Source: Uliginosibacterium sp. (lineage in GTDB: Bacteria; Pseudomonadota; Gammaproteobacteria; Burkholderiales; Rhodocyclaceae). Taken from it: DNA of 64,000 nt. This document shows, piece after piece, positions 1 to 8,366 of the stretch. Each line of letters opens with the position of its first letter. Position 1 is the first letter of the stretch. The notes below the pieces were generated by a model. That model was not told the origin of the DNA. It did not search any database and saw nothing but the letters and a program-made list of their open reading frames with translations. The stretch is taken from the NCBI GenBank assembly GCA_016718265.1, contig JADKDZ010000001.1, forward strand, positions 62,001-126,000. Direction: 5' to 3'. The position numbers were made by a program, and so were the translations under genes.

Positions 1-1062
1 GCCAGGCCGAATTCCAGGAACAAACGCTCCGCTCTTCTTTAAGTTGTCGGCCGTCTCTTTCGCATTGAAAACCAACGCCGTGTAAAAGAAACAGAAAAAG
101 ACAATCGCGACAGAATACAAAATCACATAGATCGGCTGACCAGGAGATAGCGTCGACGATATATCCCTCAACCATCTCATGCTGTCACTCGCGCCAAACC
201 ACTGCGCTGCCGTCGCTGGAAACAAGATGATCGACGAAGCGAAAATCGGCGGGATAACACCCGACATATTCAACTTCAGTGGCAGATGCGAACTCTGGCC
301 ACCGTAAAGTTTATTCCCAACTTGGCGTTTCGCGTAATTGACCAGGATCTTTCTCTGCCCTCTTTCGACAAACACCACGAACGCGGTTACCAACACAACA
401 AGCGCGCAGATCACCAGCGCAGCAAAAGACCCTATCGCACCGGTTTTGACCAACTCCAGCAAACTTGCCACTGAGCTAGGCAAGTTCGAGGCGATCCCGG
501 CAAAAATAATGATCGATATTCCGTTCCCTAAGCCTCGCTCAGTAATCTGCTCACCAAGCCACATCAAGAACATCGTGCCAGTCAGCAGAGTCGTGATCGC
601 TGTTACCCGAAACATAAGGCCAGGCTCCAAAACCAAACCTTGCTGACTCTCCAGTGCGATCGATATGCTGAGCGCCTGAAAGAGCGCCAAGCCGACCGTA
701 CCATAGCGCGTGTACTGAGTGATCTTCCTGCGCCCTGCTTCCCCCTCTTTCTTCAACGACTCAAGCTGCGGAGAAGCGATAGCAAGAAGCTGCATGATGA
801 TCGAGGCCGAAATGTACGGCATGATCCCCAGCGCAAAAATGGTAAAGCGAGAAAGAGCGCCTCCGGAGAACAGATTGAAAACCCCAAGGATTCCGCCTTT
901 TTGTGACTCGAACAGCTTCGCCAGCTCTGCCGGATCAATCCCAGGAACAGGAATATGCGCCCCAATCCGATACACAACCAACGCCCCCAAAAGAAACCAT
1001 AGTCTCCGTTTGAGGTCGGCAAACTTACCAGACTTACCTAGGACTGGCGCTTGGGTTGCCAC
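1..1062 (-). CDS. secY: Preprotein translocase subunit SecY, C-terminus beyond window edge
   Basis: SecY forms the protein-conducting channel of the SecYEG translocon in the inner membrane. Reading from a GTG at 1062 gives VATQAPVLGKSGKFADLKRR, then the conserved VYRIGAHIPVPGI of helix 1 and FALGIMPYISASI of helix 2. AGGAG lies at 1071-1075, eight bases ahead of the start. The frame stays open for 354 codons to base 1, against roughly 440 in the family, so the last helices are outside the window. It is the last visible gene of the spc block, 20 bases after rplO. The non-ATG start is unusual for this operon but is the only start that keeps the normal N-terminus. Confidence 0.95.
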   Translation of the reverse strand, partial: MATQAPVLGKSGKFADLKRRLWFLLGALVVYRIGAHIPVPGIDPAELAKLFESQKGGILGVFNLFSGGALSRFTIFALGIMPYISASIIMQLLAIASPQLESLKKEGEAGRRKITQYTRYGTVGLALFQALSISIALESQQGLVLEPGLMFRVTAITTLLTGTMFLMWLGEQITERGLGNGISIIIFAGIASNLPSSVASLLELVKTGAIGSFAALVICALVVLVTAFVVFVERGQRKILVNYAKRQVGNKLYGGQSSHLPLKLNMSGVIPPIFASSIILFPATAAQWFGASDSMRWLRDISSTLSPGQPIYVILYSVAIVFFCFFYTALVFNAKETADNLKKSGAFVPGIRPG

Positions 1063-1082
1063 TCTACTCGCTCCTATTTGGT

Positions 1083-1517
1083 TTACTCAGCGACCGAGCC
1101 GCCAACAGCCTCGATAGCAGCCTTGGCGCCTTTAGTGGCACCAACACCTCGCAGCATGACTTTCCGCTCAATCGAGCCGGAAAGAATAATCTTGGCAGAC
1201 AGAGCGTCGATGCTGATCAGCCCTGCTTGCTTGAGCGCCAGCAGGTCAATCTCGTCGATTGGCAGAGCGGAAATCTCACTCAGCCTCACCTCTTGATTGC
1301 GGGACGCAGTCATCGAGACAAACCCACGCTTTGGCAACCGGCGCTGCAAAGGCATCTGACCGCCTTCAAAACCAACCTTATGGAAACCACCAGCACGTGA
1401 CTTCTGGCCCTTATGACCACGGCCGCAGGTCTTACCGAGACCACTGCCAATTCCACGCCCAACACGACGGCGGGCTTTCTTGGAACCCTCAGCAGGTTGC
1501 AACTTATTGAGTTCCAT
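1083..1517 (-). CDS. rplO: 50S ribosomal protein L15
   Basis: L15 binds 23S rRNA during large-subunit assembly. The 144-residue product begins MELNKLQPAEGSKKARRRVG and carries the glycine/arginine-rich N-terminal arm (GRGIGSGLGKTCGRGHKG) that threads into the rRNA. Length is normal for the family. The gene follows rpmD directly, with the start at 1517 next to the rpmD stop, which suggests translational coupling. The order rpsE-rpmD-rplO-secY is the standard spc order. Confidence 0.97.
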   Translation of the reverse strand: MELNKLQPAEGSKKARRRVGRGIGSGLGKTCGRGHKGQKSRAGGFHKVGFEGGQMPLQRRLPKRGFVSMTASRNQEVRLSEISALPIDEIDLLALKQAGLISIDALSAKIILSGSIERKVMLRGVGATKGAKAAIEAVGGSVAE

Positions 1518-1700
1518 TTATCCCTCGCACTTAACCAAGTAGGACACCTTGTGAATCATTCCTCGAACAGCTGGAGTGTCTTCCAACTCAACGCAATGAT
1601 TCAAACGACGCAAGCCCAAACCGCGCACTGTGGCACGGTGTGGCTGCTTAGTACCGATCAGGCTTTTCACCAGCGTGACGCGAATTTTCTTGTCAGCCAT
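1518..1700 (-). CDS. rpmD: 50S ribosomal protein L30
   Basis: L30 is a small protein of the large subunit. The 60-residue product reads KIRVTLVKSLIGTKQPHRAT, with the typical LGLRRLNHCVELEDTPAVRG motif and the C-terminal GMIHKVSYLVK strand. Its length matches bacterial L30. It sits 3 bases after rpsE and abuts rplO, so it is deep inside the spc operon and unlikely to have its own promoter. Confidence 0.96.
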   Translation of the reverse strand: MADKKIRVTLVKSLIGTKQPHRATVRGLGLRRLNHCVELEDTPAVRGMIHKVSYLVKCEG

Positions 1701-1703
1701 ATA

Positions 1704-2228
1704 TCACCCCAGAATCTCTTCAACGCGCTTGCCACGCTTGGCAGCAATCTCGGCGGGCGTACTGGTCGCAAACAACCCATTTAACGTTGCACGAACAACG
1801 TTGTACGGGTTTGTAGATCCCAAGCACTTACAGATCACATCTGTTACGCCCATTACCTCAAAAACAGCCCGCATCGCACCGCCGGCGATAATACCGGTAC
1901 CACTCGGAGCGGGCTGCATGAGAACAGTCGCAGCGCCATGCTTACCAATAACGGAATGTTGCAACGTCCCATTCCTCAGCGCGACCTTAGCCATTTTGGC
2001 GCGAGCCTCGTTCATGGCCTTCTGCACCGCTACGGGCACCTCGCGGGACTTGCCCTTCCCCATTCCGATACCGCCATCACCGTCGCCGACAACCGTAAGC
2101 GCAGCAAACCCGAGGATTCGGCCGCCCTTAACAACTTTCGTAACGCGGTTGACGGAAACCATCTTCTCGCGCAGGCCATCGTCACGCTCTTCTGAAGCCT
2201 GAACCTTCTTTGTCTGTTGCTTAGCCAT
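1704..2228 (-). CDS. rpsE: 30S ribosomal protein S5
   Basis: S5 lies at the back of the 30S body and contributes to decoding fidelity and mRNA unwinding at the entry channel. The 174-residue protein has the N-terminal double-stranded-RNA-binding fold (EKMVSVNRVTKVVKGGRI, FAALTVVGDGDG) and the C-terminal domain with PASSGTGIIAGGAMRAVFE-like sequence (here PAPSGTGIIAGGAMRAVFE). The loop associated with spectinomycin resistance reads VTKVVKGGR, the usual wild-type form. It is 11 bases downstream of rplR. Confidence 0.97.
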   Translation of the reverse strand: MAKQQTKKVQASEERDDGLREKMVSVNRVTKVVKGGRILGFAALTVVGDGDGGIGMGKGKSREVPVAVQKAMNEARAKMAKVALRNGTLQHSVIGKHGAATVLMQPAPSGTGIIAGGAMRAVFEVMGVTDVICKCLGSTNPYNVVRATLNGLFATSTPAEIAAKRGKRVEEILG

Positions 2229-2239
2229 GACTCTCTCGC

Positions 2240-2593
2240 TCAGAACTTCAGTCCGCTTTCACGCGCGGCATCGGCCAAAGCCTTAACACGCCCGTGATAC
2301 ATATACCCGGCACGATCAAACGCAACCGACTCAACACCAGCCGCGACCGCACGCTCTGCAATCAACTTGCCGATCAGAGCAGCAGCGCTCGCCGTCCCAC
2401 CATTGGTGACATCGCTTTTAACAGCTGCTTCTGTCGTAGAAGCGGCTGCCAGAATACGTGAGCCACAACCCGAAATAATTTGTGCGTAAATATGGCAATT
2501 TGAACGGAACACTGTCAGCCGAGCGACTTTCTGCTCCGCAATGCGAGCTCTTGTCTTCCGAGCTCTGCGCAAACGCGCCTCTTTCTTGTTCAT
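2240..2593 (-). CDS. rplR: 50S ribosomal protein L18
   Basis: L18 binds 5S rRNA and, with L5, helps dock it in the central protuberance. The 117-residue product starts MNKKEARLRRARKTRARIAE and contains LTVFRSNCHIYAQII and the C-terminal FDRAGYMYHGRVKALADAAR, the conserved 5S-binding signature. Length is normal. It lies between rplF (12 bases upstream) and rpsE. Confidence 0.97.
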   Translation of the reverse strand: MNKKEARLRRARKTRARIAEQKVARLTVFRSNCHIYAQIISGCGSRILAAASTTEAAVKSDVTNGGTASAAALIGKLIAERAVAAGVESVAFDRAGYMYHGRVKALADAARESGLKF

Positions 2594-2605
2594 ATTCGTT
2601 CGCCC

Positions 2606-3139
2606 TTATTTCTTCTTGGTTTCTTTCAGGATCACTACTTCATCCGAATAACGAACACCCTTGCCTTTATATGGCTCTGGCGCTCGGTACGCGCGGACTT
2701 CAGCAGCGACCTGACCAACCTGTTGCTTATCAACACCCTTAATGACAATCTCTGTCTGCGTCGGAGTCTCAACTTTCACGCCGGAGGGCATTTGATGCAC
2801 CACCGGGTGAGAAAACCCCAGCGTAAGGTTCAACTTATCCCCTTGCGCTTGAGCACGATAGCCGACACCAACCAGGTTCAGCTTCCGCTCAAACCCCTTC
2901 GTGACACCGATAACCATGTTGTTCAACAACGCACGAGTTGTTCCGGACATTGCATTGGCATTTACAGCTCCGGCCATGGCAACCGCCTTGACCGAATTAC
3001 CGTCCCGCTCTACCGAAACGGAAGGATGCAAGCCTCGGCTCAACGAACCAAGAGGGCCTTTGACAGTGATCTCGCTTTTGCCGATCGTGACTTCCACACC
3101 AGCAGGCAAGACAACCGGATTCTTAGCTACGCGTGACAT
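2606..3139 (-). CDS. rplF: 50S ribosomal protein L6
   Basis: L6 sits near the sarcin-ricin loop and the L7/L12 stalk base. I start it at MSRVAKNPVVLPAGVEV (3139), giving 177 residues, the family length. A longer in-frame reading to 3199 would run into rpsH and adds non-conserved sequence. An AGGAG-like site (TATCTCCTTATG on the plus strand) precedes the chosen start. Two tandem L6 repeats and the C-terminal signature PEPYKGKGVRYSDE are visible. The gene lies 10 bases after rpsH. Confidence 0.96.
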   Translation of the reverse strand: MSRVAKNPVVLPAGVEVTIGKSEITVKGPLGSLSRGLHPSVSVERDGNSVKAVAMAGAVNANAMSGTTRALLNNMVIGVTKGFERKLNLVGVGYRAQAQGDKLNLTLGFSHPVVHQMPSGVKVETPTQTEIVIKGVDKQQVGQVAAEVRAYRAPEPYKGKGVRYSDEVVILKETKKK

Positions 3140-3149
3140 ATCTATCTCC

Positions 3150-3545
3150 TTATGCCACGACACACAGCACTTCGCCACCGACCTTGCTGGCACGCGCACG
3201 ACGATCCGTCATGACACCACCAGGGGTCGAAACGATTGCTACACCCAGGCCATTCATGACCTTTGGCAAGTCATCGCAGCCACGGTACACCCTCAGACCA
3301 GGCTTGCTGACACGTTCGATACGCTCAATAACCGGACGCCCAGCGTAATACTTGAGACCAATCGTCAGCTCACGCGCAGCACCTTCTCCGCGAACCACGA
3401 AATCCTCAATATAACCTTCGTCCTTCAACACTTGAGCGATCGCAACTTTCAGCTTTGAGGAAGGCATCGAAACCCCCCCTTTCTGAGACAGCTGAGCGTT
3501 ACGAATTCGCGTCAGCATATCGGCGATCGGATCAGACATACTCAT
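3150..3545 (-). CDS. rpsH: 30S ribosomal protein S8
   Basis: S8 is a primary 16S rRNA-binding protein of the 30S platform and in E. coli is the translational repressor of the spc operon. The 131-residue product begins MSMSDPIADMLTRIRNAQ and ends with the conserved STPGGVMTDRRARASKVGGE region that contacts helix 21. A second possible start lies two codons in (MSDPIADM). It is placed between rpsN and rplF as usual. Confidence 0.97.
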   Translation of the reverse strand: MSMSDPIADMLTRIRNAQLSQKGGVSMPSSKLKVAIAQVLKDEGYIEDFVVRGEGAARELTIGLKYYAGRPVIERIERVSKPGLRVYRGCDDLPKVMNGLGVAIVSTPGGVMTDRRARASKVGGEVLCVVA

Positions 3546-3555
3546 CTCGATCTCC

Positions 3556-3861
3556 TTACCAGCTAGCCTTGGTCATGCCAGGGACTTCACCCTTGAAAGC
3601 CACTTCACGCAGCTTATTGCGGCACAAACCAAATTTACGAAATACACCACGAGGGCGACCAGTCAATTCGCAGCGATTGCGCAAACGACTTGGGCTAGCA
3701 TTACGCGGCAACTTTTGAAACTTCGACCGAGCATCAGCACGATCTTCTTCAGAGCGAGAAACATCTTCCATAACAGCAATCAGCTCGGCACGCTTTGCAG
3801 CGAACTTCTGCACTGTTTTTCGGCGCTTTTCTTCGCGATTGATAAGAGCCAGTTTCGCCAT
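3556..3861 (-). CDS. rpsN: 30S ribosomal protein S14, zinc-free form
   Basis: S14 is a component of the 30S head. At 101 residues it is the long, zinc-independent type: the region RCELTGRPRGVFRKFGLCRN has only two cysteines and lacks the CxxC pairs of the zinc-binding form. The N-terminus AKLALINREEKRRKTVQKFA and C-terminus GEVPGMTKASW are typical of proteobacteria. It lies 8 bases downstream of rplE. Confidence 0.97.
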   Translation of the reverse strand: MAKLALINREEKRRKTVQKFAAKRAELIAVMEDVSRSEEDRADARSKFQKLPRNASPSRLRNRCELTGRPRGVFRKFGLCRNKLREVAFKGEVPGMTKASW

Positions 3862-3868
3862 ATCACCC

Positions 3869-4408
3869 TCAGTTCTTGAACGGGAATTTGAACGCAGTCA
3901 GAAGCGCACGAGCTTCATCATCCGTCTTAGCAGTCGTGGTAATACTGATATTCAATCCACGCAGTGCGTCGATCTTGTCATACTCGATCTCGGGAAAAAT
4001 GATCTGCTCTTTAACACCGAGGTTGTAATTCCCACGACCGTCAAACCCTTTCGCGAAAATCCCGCGAAAGTCACGAATGCGGGGCATCGCCACAGTAATC
4101 AGACGATCCAAAAACTCGAACATCCGCGGCCCGCGCAGCGTAACCATACAACCAATCGGGTAACCCTCGCGGATCTTGAAGCCAGCAATGGACTTCTTGG
4201 CCTTTGTGACCACTGGTTTCTGACCAGCGATCTTAACCATATCGCCAACCGCGTTATCGAGCACTTTCTTGTCGCCAACAGCCTCACCAACACCCATATT
4301 CAAGGTGATCTTGGTAATGCGCGGCACTTCCATGATCGACTTATAGCCAAACTGCTGACTTAACTGCGCCACCACTTCTGACTTGTAAAACTCTTGCAGA
4401 CGAGCCAT
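3869..4408 (-). CDS. rplE: 50S ribosomal protein L5
   Basis: L5 anchors 5S rRNA and contacts the P-site tRNA. The 179-residue protein begins MARLQEFYKSEVVAQLSQQF, with VPRITKITLNMGVGEAVGD, the loop KAKKSIAGFKIREGYPIG and the C-terminal GLNISITTTAKTDDEARALL, all diagnostic. Length is standard. It follows rplX by 11 bases. Confidence 0.97.
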   Translation of the reverse strand: MARLQEFYKSEVVAQLSQQFGYKSIMEVPRITKITLNMGVGEAVGDKKVLDNAVGDMVKIAGQKPVVTKAKKSIAGFKIREGYPIGCMVTLRGPRMFEFLDRLITVAMPRIRDFRGIFAKGFDGRGNYNLGVKEQIIFPEIEYDKIDALRGLNISITTTAKTDDEARALLTAFKFPFKN

Positions 4409-4418
4409 GACTTATTCC

Positions 4419-4736
4419 TTACGCGCCAAGCAATTCGCCGTTTGACTTGAAGACACGAACTTTCTTTCCGTCCTCAAGCAACTTGAAACCAACACGATCA
4501 GCCTTCTGCGTTGCCGGATTGAAAATCGCCACATTCGAAACATGAAGCGGCATCTCTTTCTCAACAATCCCACCGGCCTGACCCTTCACCGGGTTCGGGC
4601 GGACGTGCTTCTTGACACGATTCACACCTTCTACCAGCACTTTCTCGGAATCAACACGGCGAAGCACTGTTCCGCGCTTACCCTTGTCCTTACCCGCCAG
4701 GACGAGAACTTCGTCCCCTTTGCGAATTTTGTTCAT
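4419..4736 (-). CDS. rplX: 50S ribosomal protein L24
   Basis: L24 is an early assembly initiator of the 50S subunit. The 105-residue product opens MNKIRKGDEVLVLAGKDKGK, a KOW motif, followed by VEGVNRVKKHVRPNPVKGQA and VSNVAIFNPATQKADRVGF. The gene is 10 bases from rplN on one side and 11 from rplE on the other, in canonical order. Confidence 0.97.
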   Translation of the reverse strand: MNKIRKGDEVLVLAGKDKGKRGTVLRRVDSEKVLVEGVNRVKKHVRPNPVKGQAGGIVEKEMPLHVSNVAIFNPATQKADRVGFKLLEDGKKVRVFKSNGELLGA

Positions 4737-4745
4737 CTTCGCTCC

Positions 4746-5114
4746 TTAGAGGACCTCAGGGGCCAGCGAAACAATCTTCATAAAGCGCTCAGTCCGCAAC
4801 TCGCGCGTGACCGGCCCAAAAATACGAGTACCAATTGGCTCAAGCTTGGCATTCAATAACACCGCAGCATTCTTGTCGAACTTAACCAACGAGCCGTCAG
4901 ACCGGCGAACCCCTTTGGCAGTACGAACAACAACGGCGTTATACACATCGCCCCGCTTGACGCGCCCCCGAGGAGCCGCATCTTTGATACTCACCTTAAT
5001 GACATCTCCGACGCTGGCATAGCGCCGCTTGGAACCACCCAACACCTTAATGCACATAACCGAGCGCGCACCCGTATTGTCGGCGACATCAAGTATCGTC
5101 TGCATTTGGATCAT
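4746..5114 (-). CDS. rplN: 50S ribosomal protein L14, first gene of the spc block
   Basis: L14 lies at the subunit interface and is the binding site of the RsfS silencing factor in other bacteria. The 122-residue protein begins MIQMQTILDVADNTGARSVM and contains VKRGDVYNAVVVRTAKGVRR and FDKNAAVLLNAKLEPIGTRI. It is separated from rpsQ by 129 bases that contain a good sigma-70-like promoter, so it is the likely first gene of an independently started spc transcript. Confidence 0.97.
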   Translation of the reverse strand: MIQMQTILDVADNTGARSVMCIKVLGGSKRRYASVGDVIKVSIKDAAPRGRVKRGDVYNAVVVRTAKGVRRSDGSLVKFDKNAAVLLNAKLEPIGTRIFGPVTRELRTERFMKIVSLAPEVL

Positions 5115-5208
5115 TTAATTTACTCCATCCAACTTGTAGCGCTCTCGCACCCAGTCTTGGATCCCGTTCGGGAAAAGATCCTGCTATTAACAGGAGATCG
5201 AGCCAAGC

Positions 5209-5237
5209 ATTCTAGCCCAGCCCGATAGGTTTTACAA
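5209..5237 (-). promoter_or_regulatory. Sigma-70-like promoter for the spc block
   Basis: In the rpsQ-rplN gap the minus strand reads TTGTAA (5232-5237), a 17-base spacer and TAGAAT (5209-5214), matching four and five bases of the -35 and -10 consensus. Transcription would start about 90 bases upstream of rplN. This is where the spc promoter lies in E. coli. There is no experimental evidence here. Confidence 0.6.
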
Positions 5238-5243
5238 GACTTA

Positions 5244-5513
5244 TTAGCTCTGAGCTTTTTCTATCACCCGAGTAACTCGCCAGCTCTTCGTCTTCGATAT
5301 CGGGCGACACTCCTCAATCTCGACCAAATCGCCTTCTCCAGCAACACCCGCTTGAACATCTGCGTGATACCGCTTAGAGCGGATAATCACCTTGTTATAC
5401 AAAGGGTGCTTGACTCGGCGTTCAACCAGCACGGTGACCGTCTTGTCCATTTTGTCACTTACTACCCGACCGCTCAGGGTGCGGCGCATAGCTTCTTTTT
5501 GCTCACTCATCAT
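5244..5513 (-). CDS. rpsQ: 30S ribosomal protein S17
   Basis: S17 binds the 5' domain of 16S rRNA. The product of 88-89 residues has the OB-fold sequence RTLSGRVVSDKMDKTVTVLV and the motif VKHPLYNKVIIRSKRYHAD. Two adjacent ATG codons (5513 and 5510) could start it. The first overlaps the rpmC stop as ATGA, pointing to coupling. It is the last gene of the S10 block. Confidence 0.96.
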   Translation of the reverse strand: MMSEQKEAMRRTLSGRVVSDKMDKTVTVLVERRVKHPLYNKVIIRSKRYHADVQAGVAGEGDLVEIEECRPISKTKSWRVTRVIEKAQS

Positions 5514-5701
5514 GCCACCGCCTTTTCCCGCATCACGGTACGAACACGCGCGATATCTCTACGCACGCGACCCAACTGTGCGCTGTTTGCCAGTTGCTGT
5601 GTTGCCAACTGCATACGCAGCGAAAACTGCTCTTTAAGCAGCGCAACCAGCTCTTCTTGCAGCTCCGCAGCGCCCTTAGCGCGCAAATCAATAGCCTTCA
5701 T
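5510..5701 (-). CDS. rpmC: 50S ribosomal protein L29
   Basis: L29 lies near the polypeptide exit tunnel and supports docking of trigger factor and SRP. The 63-residue product begins MKAIDLRAKGAAELQEELVA and continues with LLKEQFSLRMQLATQQLAN and RRDIARVRTVM, the two-helix coiled hairpin of the family. Its stop overlaps the rpsQ start, and it follows rplP by 6 bases. Confidence 0.96.
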   Translation of the reverse strand: MKAIDLRAKGAAELQEELVALLKEQFSLRMQLATQQLANSAQLGRVRRDIARVRTVMREKAVA

Positions 5702-5707
5702 CTCTGA

Positions 5708-6121
5708 TTACCCCACAAGCCGAGTCACAAATGTCGTCTCGATAGGCAACTTTGCTGCAGCAAGGCGAAAGGCCTCGCGTGCCAGCACTTCATCGACACC
5801 GTCCATTTCATACAGAACCTTACCAGGCTGAATTTCTGCCACCCAGTACTCGGGATTGCCCTTGCCGTTACCCATACGAACCTCGGCAGGCTTCTTCGAG
5901 ATAGGCTTGTCCGGGAAGATTCTGATCCAGATACGACCGCCACGTTTGATGTGACGCGTCATCGCACGACGAGCAGATTCAATCTGACGAGCAGTAAGGC
6001 GGCCGCGGCCGATAGCCTTCAGGCCATACTCACCAAAACTCACCTTATTGCCCCGTGTCGCAATACCTGTGTTGCGACCCTTCTGCTCCTTACGGTACTT
6101 CCTTCTATTCGGCTGCAGCAT
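5708..6121 (-). CDS. rplP: 50S ribosomal protein L16
   Basis: L16 helps shape the A site and contacts the tRNA elbow. The 137-residue protein begins MLQPNRRKYRKEQKGRNTGI and has GRLTARQIESARRAMTRHIK, IRIFPDKPISKKPAEVRMGN and GKGNPEYWVAEIQPGKVLYE, all strongly conserved. The start lies inside the 3' end of rpsC: the two genes overlap by 17 bases, more than is usual for this pair, because rpsC has a long tail. Confidence 0.97.
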   Translation of the reverse strand: MLQPNRRKYRKEQKGRNTGIATRGNKVSFGEYGLKAIGRGRLTARQIESARRAMTRHIKRGGRIWIRIFPDKPISKKPAEVRMGNGKGNPEYWVAEIQPGKVLYEMDGVDEVLAREAFRLAAAKLPIETTFVTRLVG

Positions 6122-6908
6122 CGCTAGCTCCTGCGTTCTTCACGCGCTTGTCAGCGCCTTCAGCCGGCTTGCGCACCGCACGACGAGGAGCAGGCTTGCC
6201 GTCTCCTTCGTTACGCGGGCCACGACGCGGCTTGCGATTCTCGTTATCGGCCGGCTCAACAACGGCAGCTTGCTCGCCCTTGCCAACCATTTCACCCTTG
6301 TACACCCAGACCTTGATACCAATAATGCCGTATGTGGTCTTGGCTTCAGATACGCCGTAATCAATGTCAGCACGCAGCGTATGCAGCGGTACGCGTCCTT
6401 CGCGATACCACTCAGTACGCGCGATTTCAGCGCCATTCAAACGCCCTGCGCTCATGATCTTGATACCTTGAGCGCCCAAGCGCATAGCATTTTGCATCGC
6501 GCGCTTCATCGCACGACGGAACATGATGCGCTTCTCCAGCTGCTGAGCAATCGAGTCCGCAATCAACTGAGCGTCCAGCTCAGGCTTACGGATCTCCTCG
6601 ATATTCACATGGACGGGAACGCCCATGATCTTCTGCAGATCAGCCTTCAGCAGCTCAATGTCCTCACCCTTCTTGCCAATGACCACGCCTGGGCGGGCAC
6701 TGAAGACAGTGATACGAGCGTTTTTTGCAGGGCGCTCAATCAACACACGACCGACAGAGGCGTGTGCCAATTTCTTCTTAAGATGCTCACGAACCTCAAT
6801 ATCTTCGTGCAACATCTTCGCAAAACTCTTGCTGTTGGCGAACCAGCGAGAGCTCCAGTTCCGCGTAACCGACAGGCGGAAGCCGGTAGGATGGATTTTC
6901 TGTCCCAT
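6105..6908 (-). CDS. rpsC: 30S ribosomal protein S3 with long basic tail
   Basis: S3 lines the mRNA entry tunnel of the 30S head and has helicase-like activity with S4 and S5. The 267-residue product begins MGQKIHPTGFRLSVTRNWSS. A KH domain includes VVIGKKGEDIELLKADLQK, and the C-terminal domain includes GRLNGAEIARTEWYREGRVP. E. coli S3 is 233 residues. The extra residues here form a charged, alanine-rich tail (RKPRRGPRNEGDGKPAPRRA and onward to DAAAE) that extends into rplP. Confidence 0.97.
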   Translation of the reverse strand: MGQKIHPTGFRLSVTRNWSSRWFANSKSFAKMLHEDIEVREHLKKKLAHASVGRVLIERPAKNARITVFSARPGVVIGKKGEDIELLKADLQKIMGVPVHVNIEEIRKPELDAQLIADSIAQQLEKRIMFRRAMKRAMQNAMRLGAQGIKIMSAGRLNGAEIARTEWYREGRVPLHTLRADIDYGVSEAKTTYGIIGIKVWVYKGEMVGKGEQAAVVEPADNENRKPRRGPRNEGDGKPAPRRAVRKPAEGADKRVKNAGASDAAAE

Positions 6909-6917
6909 GTGCTCCCC

Positions 6918-7247
6918 TTATTCCCCAACAGAAAGATAGATATGACAAGTCTGCTTCTCGATGCGATTTCCACGTCCCTTAGCACGGGCAGTGAAACGCT
7001 TCAATGAAGTAGCCTTCTCCACGTGAATCGTTCGAACTTTCAAGGCATCAATATCAGCGCCGTCGTTATGTTCAGCATTTGCAATTGCTGACTCCAGCAC
7101 CTTCTTGATAATCGTTGCGCCTTTTTTCGGGCAAAACGTCAAAATATTCAGCGCCTGATCCACCGGCTTGCCACGCACCAAGTCCGCAACAAGGCGGCCT
7201 TTCTGGGCGGAGAGGCGGACACCGCGCAAACTAGCATTGGTTTCCAT
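6918..7247 (-). CDS. rplV: 50S ribosomal protein L22
   Basis: L22 lines the exit tunnel, where a beta-hairpin contacts nascent chains and macrolides. I use the ATG at 7247 (METNASLRGVRLSAQKGRLV, 109 residues), which has AGGGG just upstream and matches the family start. A GTG two codons earlier (7253) is possible but poorly spaced. The signature ATIIKKVLESAIANAEHN and the hairpin GRGNRIEKQTCHIYLSV are present. Confidence 0.95.
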   Translation of the reverse strand: METNASLRGVRLSAQKGRLVADLVRGKPVDQALNILTFCPKKGATIIKKVLESAIANAEHNDGADIDALKVRTIHVEKATSLKRFTARAKGRGNRIEKQTCHIYLSVGE

Positions 7248-7256
7248 ATTCACCCC

Positions 7257-7532
7257 TTACTTCTTCGCTTTTTTGCTGGCAGCGTGACCCTTGAAGGTCC
7301 GTGTCAGCGCGAACTCGCCCAGTTTGTGACCTACCATATTTTCAGTCACATAAACCGGAATGTGTTGCTTGCCGTTATGCACAGCAATCGTCAGCCCAAC
7401 GAATTCGGGAAGAATCGTCGAACGGCGCGACCAAGTCTTGATTGGACGCTTATCACTTGAATTAGCGGCCGTCTCAACCTTCTTGATCAGATGGTCGTCT
7501 ACAAACGGCCCTTTTTTAACGGAACGTGCCAT
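7257..7532 (-). CDS. rpsS: 30S ribosomal protein S19
   Basis: S19 sits in the 30S head and forms bridges to the 50S central protuberance. The 91-residue product begins MARSVKKGPFVDDHLIKKVE and includes IKTWSRRSTILPEFVGLTIA and VGHKLGEFALTRTFKGHA. Length and order (rplB-rpsS-rplV) are standard. It lies 9 bases downstream of rplB. Confidence 0.97.
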   Translation of the reverse strand: MARSVKKGPFVDDHLIKKVETAANSSDKRPIKTWSRRSTILPEFVGLTIAVHNGKQHIPVYVTENMVGHKLGEFALTRTFKGHAASKKAKK

Positions 7533-7541
7533 GACTACCTC

Positions 7542-8366
7542 TTATCGCTTATGACGACGCTGAACAATCATGCTATTCGTACGCTTATTGCTGCGCGTAC
7601 GATAGCCCTTAGCCGGAGTGCCCCATGGACTAACAGGGACACGTCCTTCGCCAGTTTTACCTTCACCGCCGCCGTGCGGGTGATCGACCGGGTTCATAGC
7701 AGTACCACGAACCGTCGGACGAATACCACGCCAACGTTGTGCGCCGGCCTTACCGATCTTACGAAGATTGTTTTCTTCGTTGCCGACCTCACCGATCGTC
7801 GCACGACATTCGACATGAACACGACGAATCTCGCCTGAACGCAGTCTCAGCTGGGCATACACACCTTCTCGCGCAAGCAGCTGAACTGAAGTTCCAGCGG
7901 CGCGAGCAAGCTGAGCACCCTTGCCAGGCAACATCTCAACGCAATGAATCGTGCTACCAACCGGAATATTGCGAATTGGCAGGGCATTACCTGACTTAAT
8001 CGGCGCTTCGGAGCCACTCAACAACTCCTGGCCGACCACCAAGCCCTTCGGCGCGATGATGTAACGACGTTCGCCATCTGCGTAACAGAGGAGCGCGATA
8101 TTGGCAGTACGGTTAGGGTCGTATTCGAGACGCTCAACCTTCGCCACAATGCCATCCTTATCGCGCTTGAAGTCAATCACGCGATAGTGCTGCTTGTGAC
8201 CACCGCCCTGATGGCGAACAGTTACACGCCCCTCAGAGTTGCGCCCGGCGTTCTTCGACTGGCTCTCAACCAAGCCAGCAAACGGCCGCCCCTTATGCAA
8301 GGCAGGATTGACAACCTTCACCAGACCACGACGGCCCGCTGAGGTGGGTTTGACTTTAACCAACAT
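7542..8366 (-). CDS. rplB: 50S ribosomal protein L2
   Basis: L2 is needed for subunit association and lies close to the peptidyl-transferase centre. The 274-residue product contains GRNSEGRVTVRHQGGGHKQH, and the near-invariant NPVDHPHGGGEGKTGEGRVP with the histidine implicated in peptide-bond formation. The C-terminus KGYRTRSNKRTNSMIVQRRH is typical. Its ATG shares one base with the rplW stop (TAATG), indicating coupling. Confidence 0.98.
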   Translation of the reverse strand: MLVKVKPTSAGRRGLVKVVNPALHKGRPFAGLVESQSKNAGRNSEGRVTVRHQGGGHKQHYRVIDFKRDKDGIVAKVERLEYDPNRTANIALLCYADGERRYIIAPKGLVVGQELLSGSEAPIKSGNALPIRNIPVGSTIHCVEMLPGKGAQLARAAGTSVQLLAREGVYAQLRLRSGEIRRVHVECRATIGEVGNEENNLRKIGKAGAQRWRGIRPTVRGTAMNPVDHPHGGGEGKTGEGRVPVSPWGTPAKGYRTRSNKRTNSMIVQRRHKR